Notes: generated from the letters alone by a model not told the origin. 64,000 bases of DNA from Pelagicoccus sp. SDUM812005 (GCF_031127875.1 NZ_JARXIA010000021.1:79261-143260); one strand, 5' to 3'; numbered from the stretch's first letter, positions 43,458 through 52,888 are shown. A program made the numbers and translations.

Positions 43458-44927
43458 TTACGAAACCTCAGGCAAATGTTGAACCCACGGATCCTGGGTC
43501 TTTCGCAACCAAGGCTTTAGCTCCGTCCGAACCAGTTCAGCCACCAAGTCCGGCCGGGCAGCCGCGATATCTTCCAACTCGTAGGGGTCTTCTTGCAGAT
43601 CGTACAGGGCACGGCGCGGAGGACCGGTCTCGCCAACTTCCAATACGAGCTTGTATCGAGAAGTTCTGACACCCCGGGTTCCTCGCTCGGGTTGGTCAGA
43701 GGACATTCGTAGGTAGAGCTGGGAAGAAGGACGATCCCCGCCTTCCCCTCTAAAGATTCCTGCGTGGCTATTCCCCTGCACAGACTCCGGCACCTCATCG
43801 GCAAAGCCCATCAAGTCCAGCAAGGTGGGATATAGGTCTGGGGTGGAGAGCAACAAATTGTCGCTCCCGGGAGCGATCTTGCCCGGCCAACGAATCAAGA
43901 ACGGCACCCGCATGGACTCTTCGAAGGGGTTGTTTTTAGAAACCTCCCCGTGAGTGCCCAGACAATCGCCGTGGTCGGAGGTGAAGACTACAATTGTATC
44001 GTCCTTCAAGCCGGCGTCATCGAGCGCCTTTAAGATTCGTCCGAACTGCTCGTCTACACCTGTGACACTGGCGAAGTAGTCGCGCGTATTGGCTTCAGCC
44101 TTGGGATGAGCGGGATCGACGTTTGGACGAACCAACAAGTCCTCGAGCGACTTGTCGGCATAGGGTTTGCGATAACGATCTGGATACAAATGGTAAGGTG
44201 GGTGCGGAGGGTTCATCGCCACTACGAGCGCAAACGGCTTTTCCGAGTCACGCTTTGTCCCGTCCTTATTGCCGATAAAGTCGATAGCTTTGTTCGCTTC
44301 GTGTTCTGGACTCCACTGATCGACGAAATGATACTCGTCGCGCCCGGCGTTCGTCTCCCAATACATGGGGCGATTGTGATCGTTGTAGGTGCCATATGAA
44401 TACCAATAGTCGAATCCGTGCCTACGCTCGGGCGGACACCAGGTATTCCACTTGGGATTGGCATCGATAAACGGCTCGCGCGGAGCGTCGAGGTGCCACT
44501 TGCCGATGTAGCCCAAACTGTAACCCTGAGACTTGAGGACATCCGACCAACAAACCTCGTCCTGCTGCAACTCGACGTCGTACTGGGCTCGATCCGCGCG
44601 ACAGTTCCCAGTCACCTTGTTGGCATGCGAGTACTTGCCGCTCATCAGCATGCCGCGGTAGGGACTGCACAGCGGATAGTTGGCCACGGTCTGAGGCAGG
44701 GAAAGACTCTCCCTTGCGAAGGCGTCCAGATGCGGCGTGACCACTGGATCCTCGTTCAAGAATCCAAGCGCCTGACCGCGCCACTGGTCCGGAAAAACGA
44801 ATACCAGGTTGGGACGTTTGCCACTGCTCGCATTGGCCGACCCTAAAAGTGACGAAGGCAGAACCGAGGCAGCCATAGAAGCGCCAGCTGTTTTCTTAAC
44901 GAAATCGCGTCTCGTGAGATGCTTCAT
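43458..44927 (-). CDS. Tat-exported sulfatase (sulfatase-4)
   Basis: The 489-residue protein starts with a twin-arginine signal (TRRDFVKKTAG...ASMAASVLPSSLLG), so it is probably exported folded. The catalytic parts are NLVFVFPDQWRGQALGF, the canonical formylglycine motif C87-S-P-Y-R91 in LCSPYRGMLMSGKY, GKWHLD, and VFTSDHGDCLGTHGEVSKN. It is an S1 arylsulfatase-type enzyme; the substrate is not defined by sequence. It starts 6 bases after GH78-5 and is the fourth gene of the BNR-3/symporter/GH78-5 operon, so its product and GH78-5 probably act on the same oligosaccharide. Confidence 0.92.
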   Translation of the reverse strand: MKHLTRRDFVKKTAGASMAASVLPSSLLGSANASSGKRPNLVFVFPDQWRGQALGFLNEDPVVTPHLDAFARESLSLPQTVANYPLCSPYRGMLMSGKYSHANKVTGNCRADRAQYDVELQQDEVCWSDVLKSQGYSLGYIGKWHLDAPREPFIDANPKWNTWCPPERRHGFDYWYSYGTYNDHNRPMYWETNAGRDEYHFVDQWSPEHEANKAIDFIGNKDGTKRDSEKPFALVVAMNPPHPPYHLYPDRYRKPYADKSLEDLLVRPNVDPAHPKAEANTRDYFASVTGVDEQFGRILKALDDAGLKDDTIVVFTSDHGDCLGTHGEVSKNNPFEESMRVPFLIRWPGKIAPGSDNLLLSTPDLYPTLLDLMGFADEVPESVQGNSHAGIFRGEGGDRPSSQLYLRMSSDQPERGTRGVRTSRYKLVLEVGETGPPRRALYDLQEDPYELEDIAAARPDLVAELVRTELKPWLRKTQDPWVQHLPEVS

Positions 44928-44933
44928 AACAAA

Positions 44934-47777
44934 TTAATCCTCTATCAGAAACGAGTACTGTCCCGATCCAAGCCTTAGTTTCACGCTCGGCCGCATCGCA
45001 TCCGTCGAAACTTCCGCGTTTCGAATTCCGGATACATTCTCGAGATCGCTTCCTGACTCGGAGACCGCTTCCAACGAGCCCGTGGGCAGGTACGCGACCG
45101 CTTCCGAATTTACGGGTATCTCCAACACCCACTGCAGCCCCTCTTCCGTGCGCCTCCATTCGCTGCGAATCGTTCCGTAGGGAGATTCCTTGCTCACTCG
45201 AGCCCAATCCAGCTCGGCCATCAGGCGGGGACGAAATTCGATTGTTTGGTAGCCCGCCCCATCGAAGACCGGACGAATGCCGCCAATTCCCTCGTAGAAA
45301 AATGCGGCGAAGCCACCCTGCATCGGATGGTTCATGGAGTTGCGGTAGCGCGGTTCCTTATCCCAATTGAACTGGCGCTCCGGCCAGGTCGTAAATCCGT
45401 AATCCGCAAGATAGCCAGGCCCCGGAAAGGTCCGATCCAGCAGCATCTTGCCAGCGAGTGTCTCGTGCCCGAAGTCAGCGAGCACCGTATAGATATGACG
45501 CAAGCCATGAATACCGACCGCGTGGTGCCCCGCATGCAGGTCTTCGATATCGCGAACAAGACCGCGGACTACTGCCTCGATCTTGTCCTCGGGAACCATG
45601 CCAAACTTCAATGCCATCACAGTAGCGGTTTGGCTCCCGTAGAAAAGCGAACCGGAAGCCGCATCCTCCACCAAGTAGGCCTCGTTAAACGCATCCTTCA
45701 CGTCCTCTGCAAGCTTGCCGCAATAGGCCTCGTACTCTCTCTCGCCAAACAGGCCGGCCATTTTTTCGCTGATCTGGAGGGCTCTATAGTAAAAGGCCGT
45801 ACCGGATACATGAGGATGGCAATACATATACTCAGGAGCGCTCTTCCGGTCCCATAGGGGTGGACACCAGTCCCCGAGTCCGCTGGGCAGGATTTCGCCT
45901 GGGCCGCGCATCGATTCGAAATAGGAAACGAAGTGTTTGATGTTTTGGTAATGCCTTCGAAAAACATCAGCGTCTCCGGTATGCAAATACAGGTCCCAAT
46001 TAAGAATGACATAGGCGACCGCCCAATCGATTGCCAAAGGCCAATTCGGAGTACGCTTTCCCGGAGCCACGAAAGTGGGCACGCCATCTCCCCACCCTAC
46101 CACTTGCTCGTAACGAGCATCGGGCCTCAAGCTATCTTCGATATCCCTCAGGAACTTCGCTAGGAACCGCTCAATGTCGTAACCATAGAAGCTGATATCG
46201 GAGGTGGCGTGAGCATCACCCAGCCATCCACACTTTTCGCGGGCCGGACAGTCCTCCGGGATCGAATGCCAATTTGCTTCCAAGGTGCGGCAGGTAATTT
46301 CATACTGCAAGTTGAGCAACTCCTCCGAGGATTCGAAACGTCCCGTTTTCTGGATATCGCTGTGCACGAGTGCCGCTTTCAATTGCCCCGGCTGCGGAGC
46401 TGAGCGCAAGCCGCTAATCTCGATGTACTGAAATCCATGATACGCAAAGCGAGGACTCCAACGCTCGGGCCCATCGCCTCTGGCGACGTAGATCATCTCC
46501 TGAATTCGACCGGGAGCGCCCCCCGAGGTGCCCGTATTTACGGTCACACCATCCGGCTCCATGCGTTCGCCTGCCACTATCGTAATGACATCGCCCGCCT
46601 CTTGCTCCACTTCGATTTCAACCCAGCCGGCTAGATTCTCTCCGAAATCGACGACGTACTTTCCTCCTCCAATATCTTTGACCTCCACCGGTTCGATCAG
46701 GCGTTGCACCCGAATGGGAGGGATCAGCTGAGAACGCAGCTTTTCCGTCGGGCACGGGGCCTCTAGCCAAACGGCGGATTGCCAAAGCGATTCGTCGCAA
46801 CCGACCGATGCCCAGTCAGGAATCTCCAGTCTGGCGTCATAGGTCTCGCCCCAATATACGTTATCGAAAACGACAGGGCTCGTAGTCGCTTTCCAACTAC
46901 TATCCGTACCGAATTCCTCAACCGTCCCGTCCTCGTACTCTACGAACACTTTCGCTCGAGCGCGCGGCTGCCCATAGTCGAAATCCTCTTCCCATGCCAC
47001 GTTCTGGCCAAAGAAGCCGCTCCCCAGCCAAATCCCTAGCGCGTTGATGCCCTTGCGAAGCGATTCCGTGATATCGTGCGTCACATACAGCGTGTGCTTC
47101 TCGTAATTGGTCTGACCCGGGTCCAATACGGCGTCCCCCATCTTTTGCCCATTCACGTAAAACTCGCTGTAGCCCACCCCCGAAACATACGCCAACGCGC
47201 GCTTTACCGGCTTGGGCAATTCGACTTCCTTCCTCAGGAGGGGAGACGCGTGAGAGCGTCGCATTTCCGGATTCTTCCGAAACATAAATTCCCGCTCCGC
47301 CAGCTTCGAAGTCCGCGTATCCTTCCCTAATCCAATCCAATCAGAACCCTTCCAGTCCTCCACCTCCAACAAGGCCATGGTCCACGAAGCAACAGGCGAC
47401 CAATCGCTCGCCCGACCAGACTCGTCCCAAACCATCACCTTCCAATAGCAAGCTTGGCGGCTAGCAAGCGCTTGCCCTTCGTAGGCGATCAGCGTTGAGC
47501 GGGAGCTTTCTACGCGGCCGCTATCCCACAGGTCTCCCTCGTTGGCCTGCAAACGCTCCAGGCTGCTCGCCACCAAAATGCGGTAAGCGCTCTGAGAGCG
47601 GCCGCGATCGCTGGAGGATTCCGCACGCAGCTTCCACGCCAAGCGAGGACTGGCACTGTCAAGCTGTATGGGATCGACCAGCGATTCGCTTTTCAAGCCT
47701 ACGACGCGCAAGGGCGCCGCCACGATAGCCGAGCAGAGTACACAGCCCGCCATTAGTACAGAAATGAATCTCAACAT
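44934..47777 (-). CDS. Exported alpha-L-rhamnosidase, family GH78 (GH78-5)
   Basis: The 947-residue protein has a signal peptide (ISVLMAGCVLCSAIVAA), an N-terminal fibronectin-like domain (about 22-135), a charged insertion (about 150-185), beta domains with FYVNGQKMGDAVLDP and GSGFFGQ, and the (alpha/alpha)6 domain. The acid site is DCPAREKCGWLGDAH: D509, general acid E514, W518, D521. The likely base is E800 in TTWPERQ and the conserved His is H817. The TTWPE form differs from TTIWE of GH78-1, -4 and -6. It resembles GH78-1 most (shared insertion and REKCGWL), but is exported and has the normal GD. It lies 34 bases after the symporter gene. Confidence 0.93.
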   Translation of the reverse strand: MLRFISVLMAGCVLCSAIVAAPLRVVGLKSESLVDPIQLDSASPRLAWKLRAESSSDRGRSQSAYRILVASSLERLQANEGDLWDSGRVESSRSTLIAYEGQALASRQACYWKVMVWDESGRASDWSPVASWTMALLEVEDWKGSDWIGLGKDTRTSKLAEREFMFRKNPEMRRSHASPLLRKEVELPKPVKRALAYVSGVGYSEFYVNGQKMGDAVLDPGQTNYEKHTLYVTHDITESLRKGINALGIWLGSGFFGQNVAWEEDFDYGQPRARAKVFVEYEDGTVEEFGTDSSWKATTSPVVFDNVYWGETYDARLEIPDWASVGCDESLWQSAVWLEAPCPTEKLRSQLIPPIRVQRLIEPVEVKDIGGGKYVVDFGENLAGWVEIEVEQEAGDVITIVAGERMEPDGVTVNTGTSGGAPGRIQEMIYVARGDGPERWSPRFAYHGFQYIEISGLRSAPQPGQLKAALVHSDIQKTGRFESSEELLNLQYEITCRTLEANWHSIPEDCPAREKCGWLGDAHATSDISFYGYDIERFLAKFLRDIEDSLRPDARYEQVVGWGDGVPTFVAPGKRTPNWPLAIDWAVAYVILNWDLYLHTGDADVFRRHYQNIKHFVSYFESMRGPGEILPSGLGDWCPPLWDRKSAPEYMYCHPHVSGTAFYYRALQISEKMAGLFGEREYEAYCGKLAEDVKDAFNEAYLVEDAASGSLFYGSQTATVMALKFGMVPEDKIEAVVRGLVRDIEDLHAGHHAVGIHGLRHIYTVLADFGHETLAGKMLLDRTFPGPGYLADYGFTTWPERQFNWDKEPRYRNSMNHPMQGGFAAFFYEGIGGIRPVFDGAGYQTIEFRPRLMAELDWARVSKESPYGTIRSEWRRTEEGLQWVLEIPVNSEAVAYLPTGSLEAVSESGSDLENVSGIRNAEVSTDAMRPSVKLRLGSGQYSFLIED

Positions 47778-47811
47778 AATATTATAACTGGAGCGAAGCT
47801 CGCCCGCTAAA

Positions 47812-49566
47812 CTATTGCTTTTTCAATGCAGCCTGCTCCTTGCGCTTCTCGACCTTTGCTCCCCAGAGCAAAAGCAGACCGATACCGCCACAGAATCCAC
47901 TGATGAAGAGCACGCTCCAGACGCCTACCGCATCGGAAGGAACCAACAAAAGCAGCAGCATGGCGATCCCGATGCCCAGCGAAGAGCGTCCTAGCATGAT
48001 CAATTGAGCGTAGGCCTTGGACTCGCCTTCCTGCTCGTCGTCTCGGATCGGCGTACGGATCATTTTATAGAAGTCCTCTACCTTTTGCTTATACGCCTCC
48101 GAGGTGCGCTTGTAGAACGGCATGCAAATTACGGTGCCGATCAATCCGAATATAAAGATCCACATGGCTCGACCTTGGATCGTGAAGCCTTCGCCTGTGG
48201 TCTCCTTAAGGTAGAAGGAATAGATAGAAGGCAGAAGGCAGAAGCCGAAGATCACGAAGTAGGACCAGCTCGGCAGCTTCTTGATATAAAAACCGACTAG
48301 CATCGGAAAGACCAAGGGAATCGTTATGATGGAATTAATCATCAGGTAGGCGTCAAACAGGGCCAACTCCCGGTTTTGCGAAAAGAGATAACTGTAAGTA
48401 ATGATGAGCGCCCCGATCCCTAGCGTGGCCACGCGACAGAGCCGGACCTCGCCCTTAGGAGTCATAGGCTTGGTCGAACCGAACATCTCCCGCACCTTCG
48501 GTACGATATTGCGAGCGATCACCCCTACCTGAGCGTTCAGGCCAGAGTCCATCGAACTCATGGTCGCAGCAAACATGGCTGCGATCATCACGCCCATCAA
48601 TCCGCTCGGCAGCACCTTTTGGGCAATGAAGGAGTAGCTGGAATTTTCCGGGTTCTCGATGGCTTGAGCCATGATCTCGTCGCCGTAGAGGAAGCGAGCC
48701 ACCATGGGCGGAAAGAACCAGATCAAAGCGCCCACCGCCATCAGGACGGCCCCCAGAAAAGCCGACTTGGAGGCGGCCCTGCCGTCCTTGACCACCAGGA
48801 ATCGTCCCGCCGAATTAAGCGTTACCTGATGATAGATCGTCATGATAAAGATGACGATGATCCACTGCGTCGAAAACTTTCCGTCGGACCATTGGTCCGG
48901 ATCCTTTACGAACTTGAAATCGTCCGCGAACTCCGGCTGGGAAAAGTATCCGAAAAATCCATCCCAGCCACCGACCTTCTGGTAGCAGAAGAACGCGACC
49001 AAGATCGTGATCGCAAGGAGGATCAGGCTTTGCACGAAGTCGGTCGCCATGACCGCCCACTTGCCGCCGGTCGTCGAATAGAAGACTACCACCGCTCCAA
49101 TCACGAAGATGCAGAGCACCAGCGGCAGGTCGAAGGTCGTGCTCGCGAACACCGATAGGGCCCAAAGCTGGATGCCCGCCGCGAAAGGTTGGATCAACAC
49201 GCCCGCATAGGCGGAGAATTGCTCCACCGCTACGCTGAATCGCGACTTGACCACGTCTGCCGGCGTGTAGGCCCGCGTCTGCCGGTACCAGGCCGCCAGT
49301 ACGAAACCGCAAATCAACATAGCGGTAACGTTCGCCGCATAGATCACCAACACCGTGGGCCCTGCCTCGAAGGCGGCCGAAGCGTTCCCCGTGAAGGTGA
49401 AGGCGCTGATGCTGGCCATCATGATACTCGAGCCAGAAAGCCACCAAGCCACTTGCCCGCCTCCTCTCACGTAGTCGCTCAAATTGTTATTGAACTTGGA
49501 AAACAGCACCCCCAGCAGGGGCAGCAAAATGAGGTAGGCGGCGAGAGTGATATACTCGGTAGTCAT
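47812..49566 (-). CDS. Sodium/solute symporter (SSS family)
   Basis: The 584-residue membrane protein has about 13-14 hydrophobic segments. It shows the SSS-family features: an early unwound-helix region with SGSSIMMASISAFTFTG (about 44-60) and the sodium-site segment MSSMDSGLNAQ around D340. Members move sugars, amino acids or vitamins with sodium. The operon position, between BNR-3 (42 bases) and GH78-5 (34 bases), suggests it takes up a sugar released by these enzymes, such as rhamnose, an unsaturated uronate or a small oligosaccharide. A C-terminal helix-rich extension ends KKRKEQ-like. Confidence 0.93.
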   Translation of the reverse strand: MTTEYITLAAYLILLPLLGVLFSKFNNNLSDYVRGGGQVAWWLSGSSIMMASISAFTFTGNASAAFEAGPTVLVIYAANVTAMLICGFVLAAWYRQTRAYTPADVVKSRFSVAVEQFSAYAGVLIQPFAAGIQLWALSVFASTTFDLPLVLCIFVIGAVVVFYSTTGGKWAVMATDFVQSLILLAITILVAFFCYQKVGGWDGFFGYFSQPEFADDFKFVKDPDQWSDGKFSTQWIIVIFIMTIYHQVTLNSAGRFLVVKDGRAASKSAFLGAVLMAVGALIWFFPPMVARFLYGDEIMAQAIENPENSSYSFIAQKVLPSGLMGVMIAAMFAATMSSMDSGLNAQVGVIARNIVPKVREMFGSTKPMTPKGEVRLCRVATLGIGALIITYSYLFSQNRELALFDAYLMINSIITIPLVFPMLVGFYIKKLPSWSYFVIFGFCLLPSIYSFYLKETTGEGFTIQGRAMWIFIFGLIGTVICMPFYKRTSEAYKQKVEDFYKMIRTPIRDDEQEGESKAYAQLIMLGRSSLGIGIAMLLLLLVPSDAVGVWSVLFISGFCGGIGLLLLWGAKVEKRKEQAALKKQ

Positions 49567-49608
49567 TAGGATGAAAGGGATTTTCGATACGGGGTGAAAG
49601 ATGAGGAG

Positions 49609-51048
49609 CTAAAGCCCTAGCTCGTAGACTTGCAAATGGATTGGCTGAGCGCTGCCGGTCGCGTCTTCCATCAAAAAATAGTAGAGCTGGCCGCCGCTAA
49701 TCAAAGCGTTGCCGTGACGGAAGCGCGGCCCCTCCTCGGCATAGTAGATCTGCTCCCAATCGTTGGTGCCACCCGGAGCAGCGTAGACGTAAGGACGCCC
49801 CTCCTCCAGACCGATCAAATAAACCGTACTGCCAACTGAATACAACTGACCGCCCGGAAAATCGGTAGAGGTCTTAAATTCCTTGTCTCCCGCCTGCTTA
49901 TAGGCGTGCACGTTCTTCTGTTGGTTCTTGAAACGAATATCGTTTACGAAGTGGATCGAGTCATCCTCCGTCACGGTCCAATCCGGTCCTTGGGATATGA
50001 ATACAGAATTCGGCTCGTCCGTCTGGAAAACGTCCCCCGATTCGTAGAACTTCAGCGGCGTCGGATCCACGATCGGCAAGTTCACCGGCTGGTGCTCGTG
50101 GGTATACCATTCTCCCCGACCTTCCGGATCGTTGGAATAGGCGTAGTGGAATCCATTGTTGTACTTGAACTTGTCGTCCTCGATCGCAAGGCGCGTCTCG
50201 AATCCAGCGCGCAACTTCCCGTTCTCGAACTTCAAGTCGCCATAAAGCCCCCAATTGTGGGGATGCCCCAGCGAGCTAGCATCCAATACGTTGAAATCCC
50301 AAAACGGACTCCACGAGTTGCCGTCGTACTTAGCCAGCATGTACTTGCCATTGTTGTGACCGCCCCGACGGATCCGCACGAAAAGCTGGTCCTTCTCGTT
50401 CGTATGAAAAAACGGATACGTCAAGTAGGTGTAATCTTCGCCCTCTTTCAGGTAGAGCCGTTTCGACCCGAACAATTCCAAAGCAAAGGCCTCGTCCGCA
50501 ACGCTAGCCGCCCCCTTAACCGACACTTGATAGCGGAAGTAGTCCTCCGCAAGGCTGCCGTCCCGGGGCTTGTCCGGCCCGTAGCTGTGCATGTCGTAGA
50601 GCAAGTGGATGGTGTCGTCCAGCGGACAGATCCCCACCGCGATCGTATTATGCGATTCGCCGATGTGAGGATTGTTCACGAAACCGGTGTGACGATGCGG
50701 GAACTCGATGGTCGCCAGCTTGCCGGTGTTCCTGTTGTAGCGAGAGAGCATTACGTGCCGGTCCGACTCCGGCCCCTTGTACCAAGTCATGAATACGAAA
50801 TCGCCATACACCTCGATGCAGTCGCCATGCGGCGTGATCCGAGGCCCGTAGGCATAGTCGTAGCCTTCGCGGTCGGGATAGTCGAAGCCATCCTGAGGCT
50901 TCACCTTCTGCCCGTCGAAGTAGAGACTCGATTCGGATACCTTAACCGAATCGACAAGGCGCACAACTTGGCCGCTGACCGTGCTGAGCGCAGCGCAGGC
51001 GAGGCCAATAGATAGGAGTTTGGGGAAGGAGCGAGGCATGGTAGGCAT
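49609..51048 (-). CDS. Secreted BNR_4-type propeller protein, PL25-like candidate lyase (BNR-3)
   Basis: ATG 51048 is chosen: it gives a signal peptide (PKLLSIGLACAALSTVSGQ), whereas the longer frame begins at TTG 51069. The 479-residue protein has GPRITPHGDCIEVYGD, then ESHNTIAVGI with H133 and LLYDMHSYG with H154. Next come VRIRRGGHNNGKYML and NNGFHYAYSNDPEG, and the ending is RFRHGNALI. The SHNT...DMH pattern is close to what I know of ulvan lyase family PL25; of the three BNR_4 proteins here it is the best candidate lyase. It heads the operon with the symporter, GH78-5 and sulfatase-4. A perfect 16-base palindrome lies 69 bases before its start. Confidence 0.8.
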   Translation of the reverse strand: MPTMPRSFPKLLSIGLACAALSTVSGQVVRLVDSVKVSESSLYFDGQKVKPQDGFDYPDREGYDYAYGPRITPHGDCIEVYGDFVFMTWYKGPESDRHVMLSRYNRNTGKLATIEFPHRHTGFVNNPHIGESHNTIAVGICPLDDTIHLLYDMHSYGPDKPRDGSLAEDYFRYQVSVKGAASVADEAFALELFGSKRLYLKEGEDYTYLTYPFFHTNEKDQLFVRIRRGGHNNGKYMLAKYDGNSWSPFWDFNVLDASSLGHPHNWGLYGDLKFENGKLRAGFETRLAIEDDKFKYNNGFHYAYSNDPEGRGEWYTHEHQPVNLPIVDPTPLKFYESGDVFQTDEPNSVFISQGPDWTVTEDDSIHFVNDIRFKNQQKNVHAYKQAGDKEFKTSTDFPGGQLYSVGSTVYLIGLEEGRPYVYAAPGGTNDWEQIYYAEEGPRFRHGNALISGGQLYYFLMEDATGSAQPIHLQVYELGL

Positions 51049-51116
51049 TACTCGAAAGAAAAGCTGCAATACTAGCTAGTCACGAATCGCCCTCAAAGCG
51101 AATCGCGCCCAAAATT

Positions 51117-51132
51117 TTCGATACGTATCGAA
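51117..51132. promoter_or_regulatory. Perfect 16-base palindrome before the BNR-3 operon, putative LacI operator
   Basis: TTCGATACGTATCGAA is perfectly self-complementary and lies 69 bases before the BNR-3 ATG. Variants with 9-10 of the 12 central bases occur before GH78-1, twice in the TBDR-2/LacI-3 region, before BNR-1 and before BNR-2. The size and symmetry fit LacI-family operators. Confidence 0.65.
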
Positions 51133-51267
51133 GAGCCCCGCCCTGCCCGAACGCCGCTGCCGCCCCGCCGCATTCGCTCCAGTCCGACCTTCGCAGCGCG
51201 CTGCTGCCATCGGACTAAATTGAAGTTTCTGCTTGAAACAGAGCCGTCCCTCTCAAAAACAAACCAC

Positions 51268-51287
51268 AGCTGCATTTCGATGCAGCT
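51268..51287 (+). promoter_or_regulatory. UUCG-loop hairpin in the leader of the peptidase/TPR gene
   Basis: AGCTGCAT-TTCG-ATGCAGCT is a perfect 8-base stem with a TTCG loop, 38 bases before the ATG at 51326. It has no T-run, so it is more likely a leader structure or protein site than a terminator. Confidence 0.45.
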
Positions 51288-51325
51288 CCAACTCACTGTA
51301 TCCAATCCTCCCCCCCCTCCTCCCC

Positions 51326-52888
51326 ATGAAAACGCCTTCGCGCTATCCGCTACGCCGCGTCACGCCCTTCGCCCTCGTCGCCCTGCTTTCCCTCTCCTTC
51401 CTGAGCTCCGCCTTTTCGAAGAGCGAATGGAGCAAAGCGAGCAACGAACATTTCATCATCTACTCCCAGGCCTCCCAATCGAAAACCGAGGCCTTGTACC
51501 ACGAACTGAATACAACCCGAGCGCTATTCGCCACGCTCTTTCCCGCCCTCACAGGCGAACAAAGAAACCCCTTGCGCGTATACATTTTCAAGGACCTGAA
51601 ATCCCTAAAGGAGATAGCGCCCCTCTTCGATGGGAAGCCTAAGGACAACCCAGGCTTTTTCTCGGGCGACAGAGAAGGATCCTTCCTGTGCATGATCGCC
51701 ACTGGCGAGCTCGATCGGATCAAGCACACGCTGAACCACGAGTACATCCACTTCATCACGCGAAACCGAGGTTACTACCTGGCGCCGTGGGCTTCCGAAG
51801 GCTTGGCCGAACTCTACAGCAAAATTGAATACAAGAAGATAAAAAAGGAGAACCGGATCCTGCTCGGAGGCGTCCACGATCACCGCATCCACATGGTTCG
51901 CAACGAATCCCTGCTCGACTTCGACACCTTCTTCCGGACCACTCGAAACTCAGACCTCTACAACGGAGCCGCCCACGGGCGAAGCATGCTTTACTCCCAA
52001 GCCTGGCTTCTCTTCCACTATCTCACCTACGGGAAGCACGATCTGGGCGACGACATGCTACGCCGCCTCATTTCCCTAGCCCTGACCACGCCCCACCCCA
52101 ACGAAGAGCAGGTGAAACAAACCCTCGGACTCGACTACAAGGAGCTCGCAAAACGCCTTCGCGGCTACGCCCGGGCTGGCCGCTTCACCCAAAGGGCCTA
52201 CCCCATTCCCGCCGAGGCGGAAGAGAGCGAGATCGAACTCCTTCCCGCTACGGAAACGGAAACCCACCTCATCTACGGTTCCCTGCTCCTGAAGACGAGA
52301 GGACCGCGGGCGTCCCTCTCCCACCTGACCAAAGCCATGGAGGCAGACCCCCAGGATCCCATGGTACAAGCCTACAACGGCTATTTCTACTTCGCGCAAA
52401 AGGACTACGATTCCGCGCTCCCTTACTTCGATAAAGCCATCGAACTGGGCAGCATCTCTCCCGCGACCCACCTCTACCACGCCCGTTGCCTGCTCCGCCT
52501 GCGAAATCCCAAAAACAAGCTAAACTACGGGCAATACGATATAGCGACCTCCCAAGCCGCGCTCGCCTCCCTGCACAAAGCCCTCGAGCTCGGAGGCCCC
52601 TTCTCCCCAGAGGTCTACGCTCACTTCGGCGAGGTCTTTCTCGCCTCGCGGCTCGAGCTCAACGACAGCGATTTCAGCATCGTTATAGACGGTTTCAAGG
52701 AATTCCCCGACAGCGCCCAGCTCGCCTTCTACATCGCCCTCTACTTCGAGCGCACGGACCGCTACGACATAGCGCTAAAAGTCGTAGAGCGCTTCGCGTC
52801 CTTAGCAAAGAACGGCCGCAACGCCGCCAACTTCGTCCAGCTGGAAAAGCGCTTGCTCGAAAAGCAAAGCGCCGCCAGCGCCCAGTAA
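51326..52888 (+). CDS. Exported HExxH metallopeptidase-like protein with TPR domain
   Basis: The in-frame ATG at 51326 gives a signal peptide (PFALVALLSLSFLSSAFS); the region upstream has no initiation signal. The 520-residue product has a zinc peptidase motif HEYIH (H138-E139-H142) and a third ligand candidate E158 in WASEGLAEL, spacing typical of gluzincins of the MA clan (peptidase-MA-like domains). A C-terminal half (about 260-510) follows with TPR repeats (LTKAMEADPQDP, YNGYFYFAQKDYDSALPYFDKAIELG). Proteins like this are widespread and poorly characterised; a role in envelope protein turnover is possible. It diverges from BNR-3 and has no clear link to sugar use. Confidence 0.82.
   Translation: MKTPSRYPLRRVTPFALVALLSLSFLSSAFSKSEWSKASNEHFIIYSQASQSKTEALYHELNTTRALFATLFPALTGEQRNPLRVYIFKDLKSLKEIAPLFDGKPKDNPGFFSGDREGSFLCMIATGELDRIKHTLNHEYIHFITRNRGYYLAPWASEGLAELYSKIEYKKIKKENRILLGGVHDHRIHMVRNESLLDFDTFFRTTRNSDLYNGAAHGRSMLYSQAWLLFHYLTYGKHDLGDDMLRRLISLALTTPHPNEEQVKQTLGLDYKELAKRLRGYARAGRFTQRAYPIPAEAEESEIELLPATETETHLIYGSLLLKTRGPRASLSHLTKAMEADPQDPMVQAYNGYFYFAQKDYDSALPYFDKAIELGSISPATHLYHARCLLRLRNPKNKLNYGQYDIATSQAALASLHKALELGGPFSPEVYAHFGEVFLASRLELNDSDFSIVIDGFKEFPDSAQLAFYIALYFERTDRYDIALKVVERFASLAKNGRNAANFVQLEKRLLEKQSAASAQ

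Noticed and set aside
49906..51015. Open frame of 369 codons antisense to BNR-3
   Set aside because: It is opposite a protein with signal peptide and BNR_4 motifs and lacks any recognisable domain.
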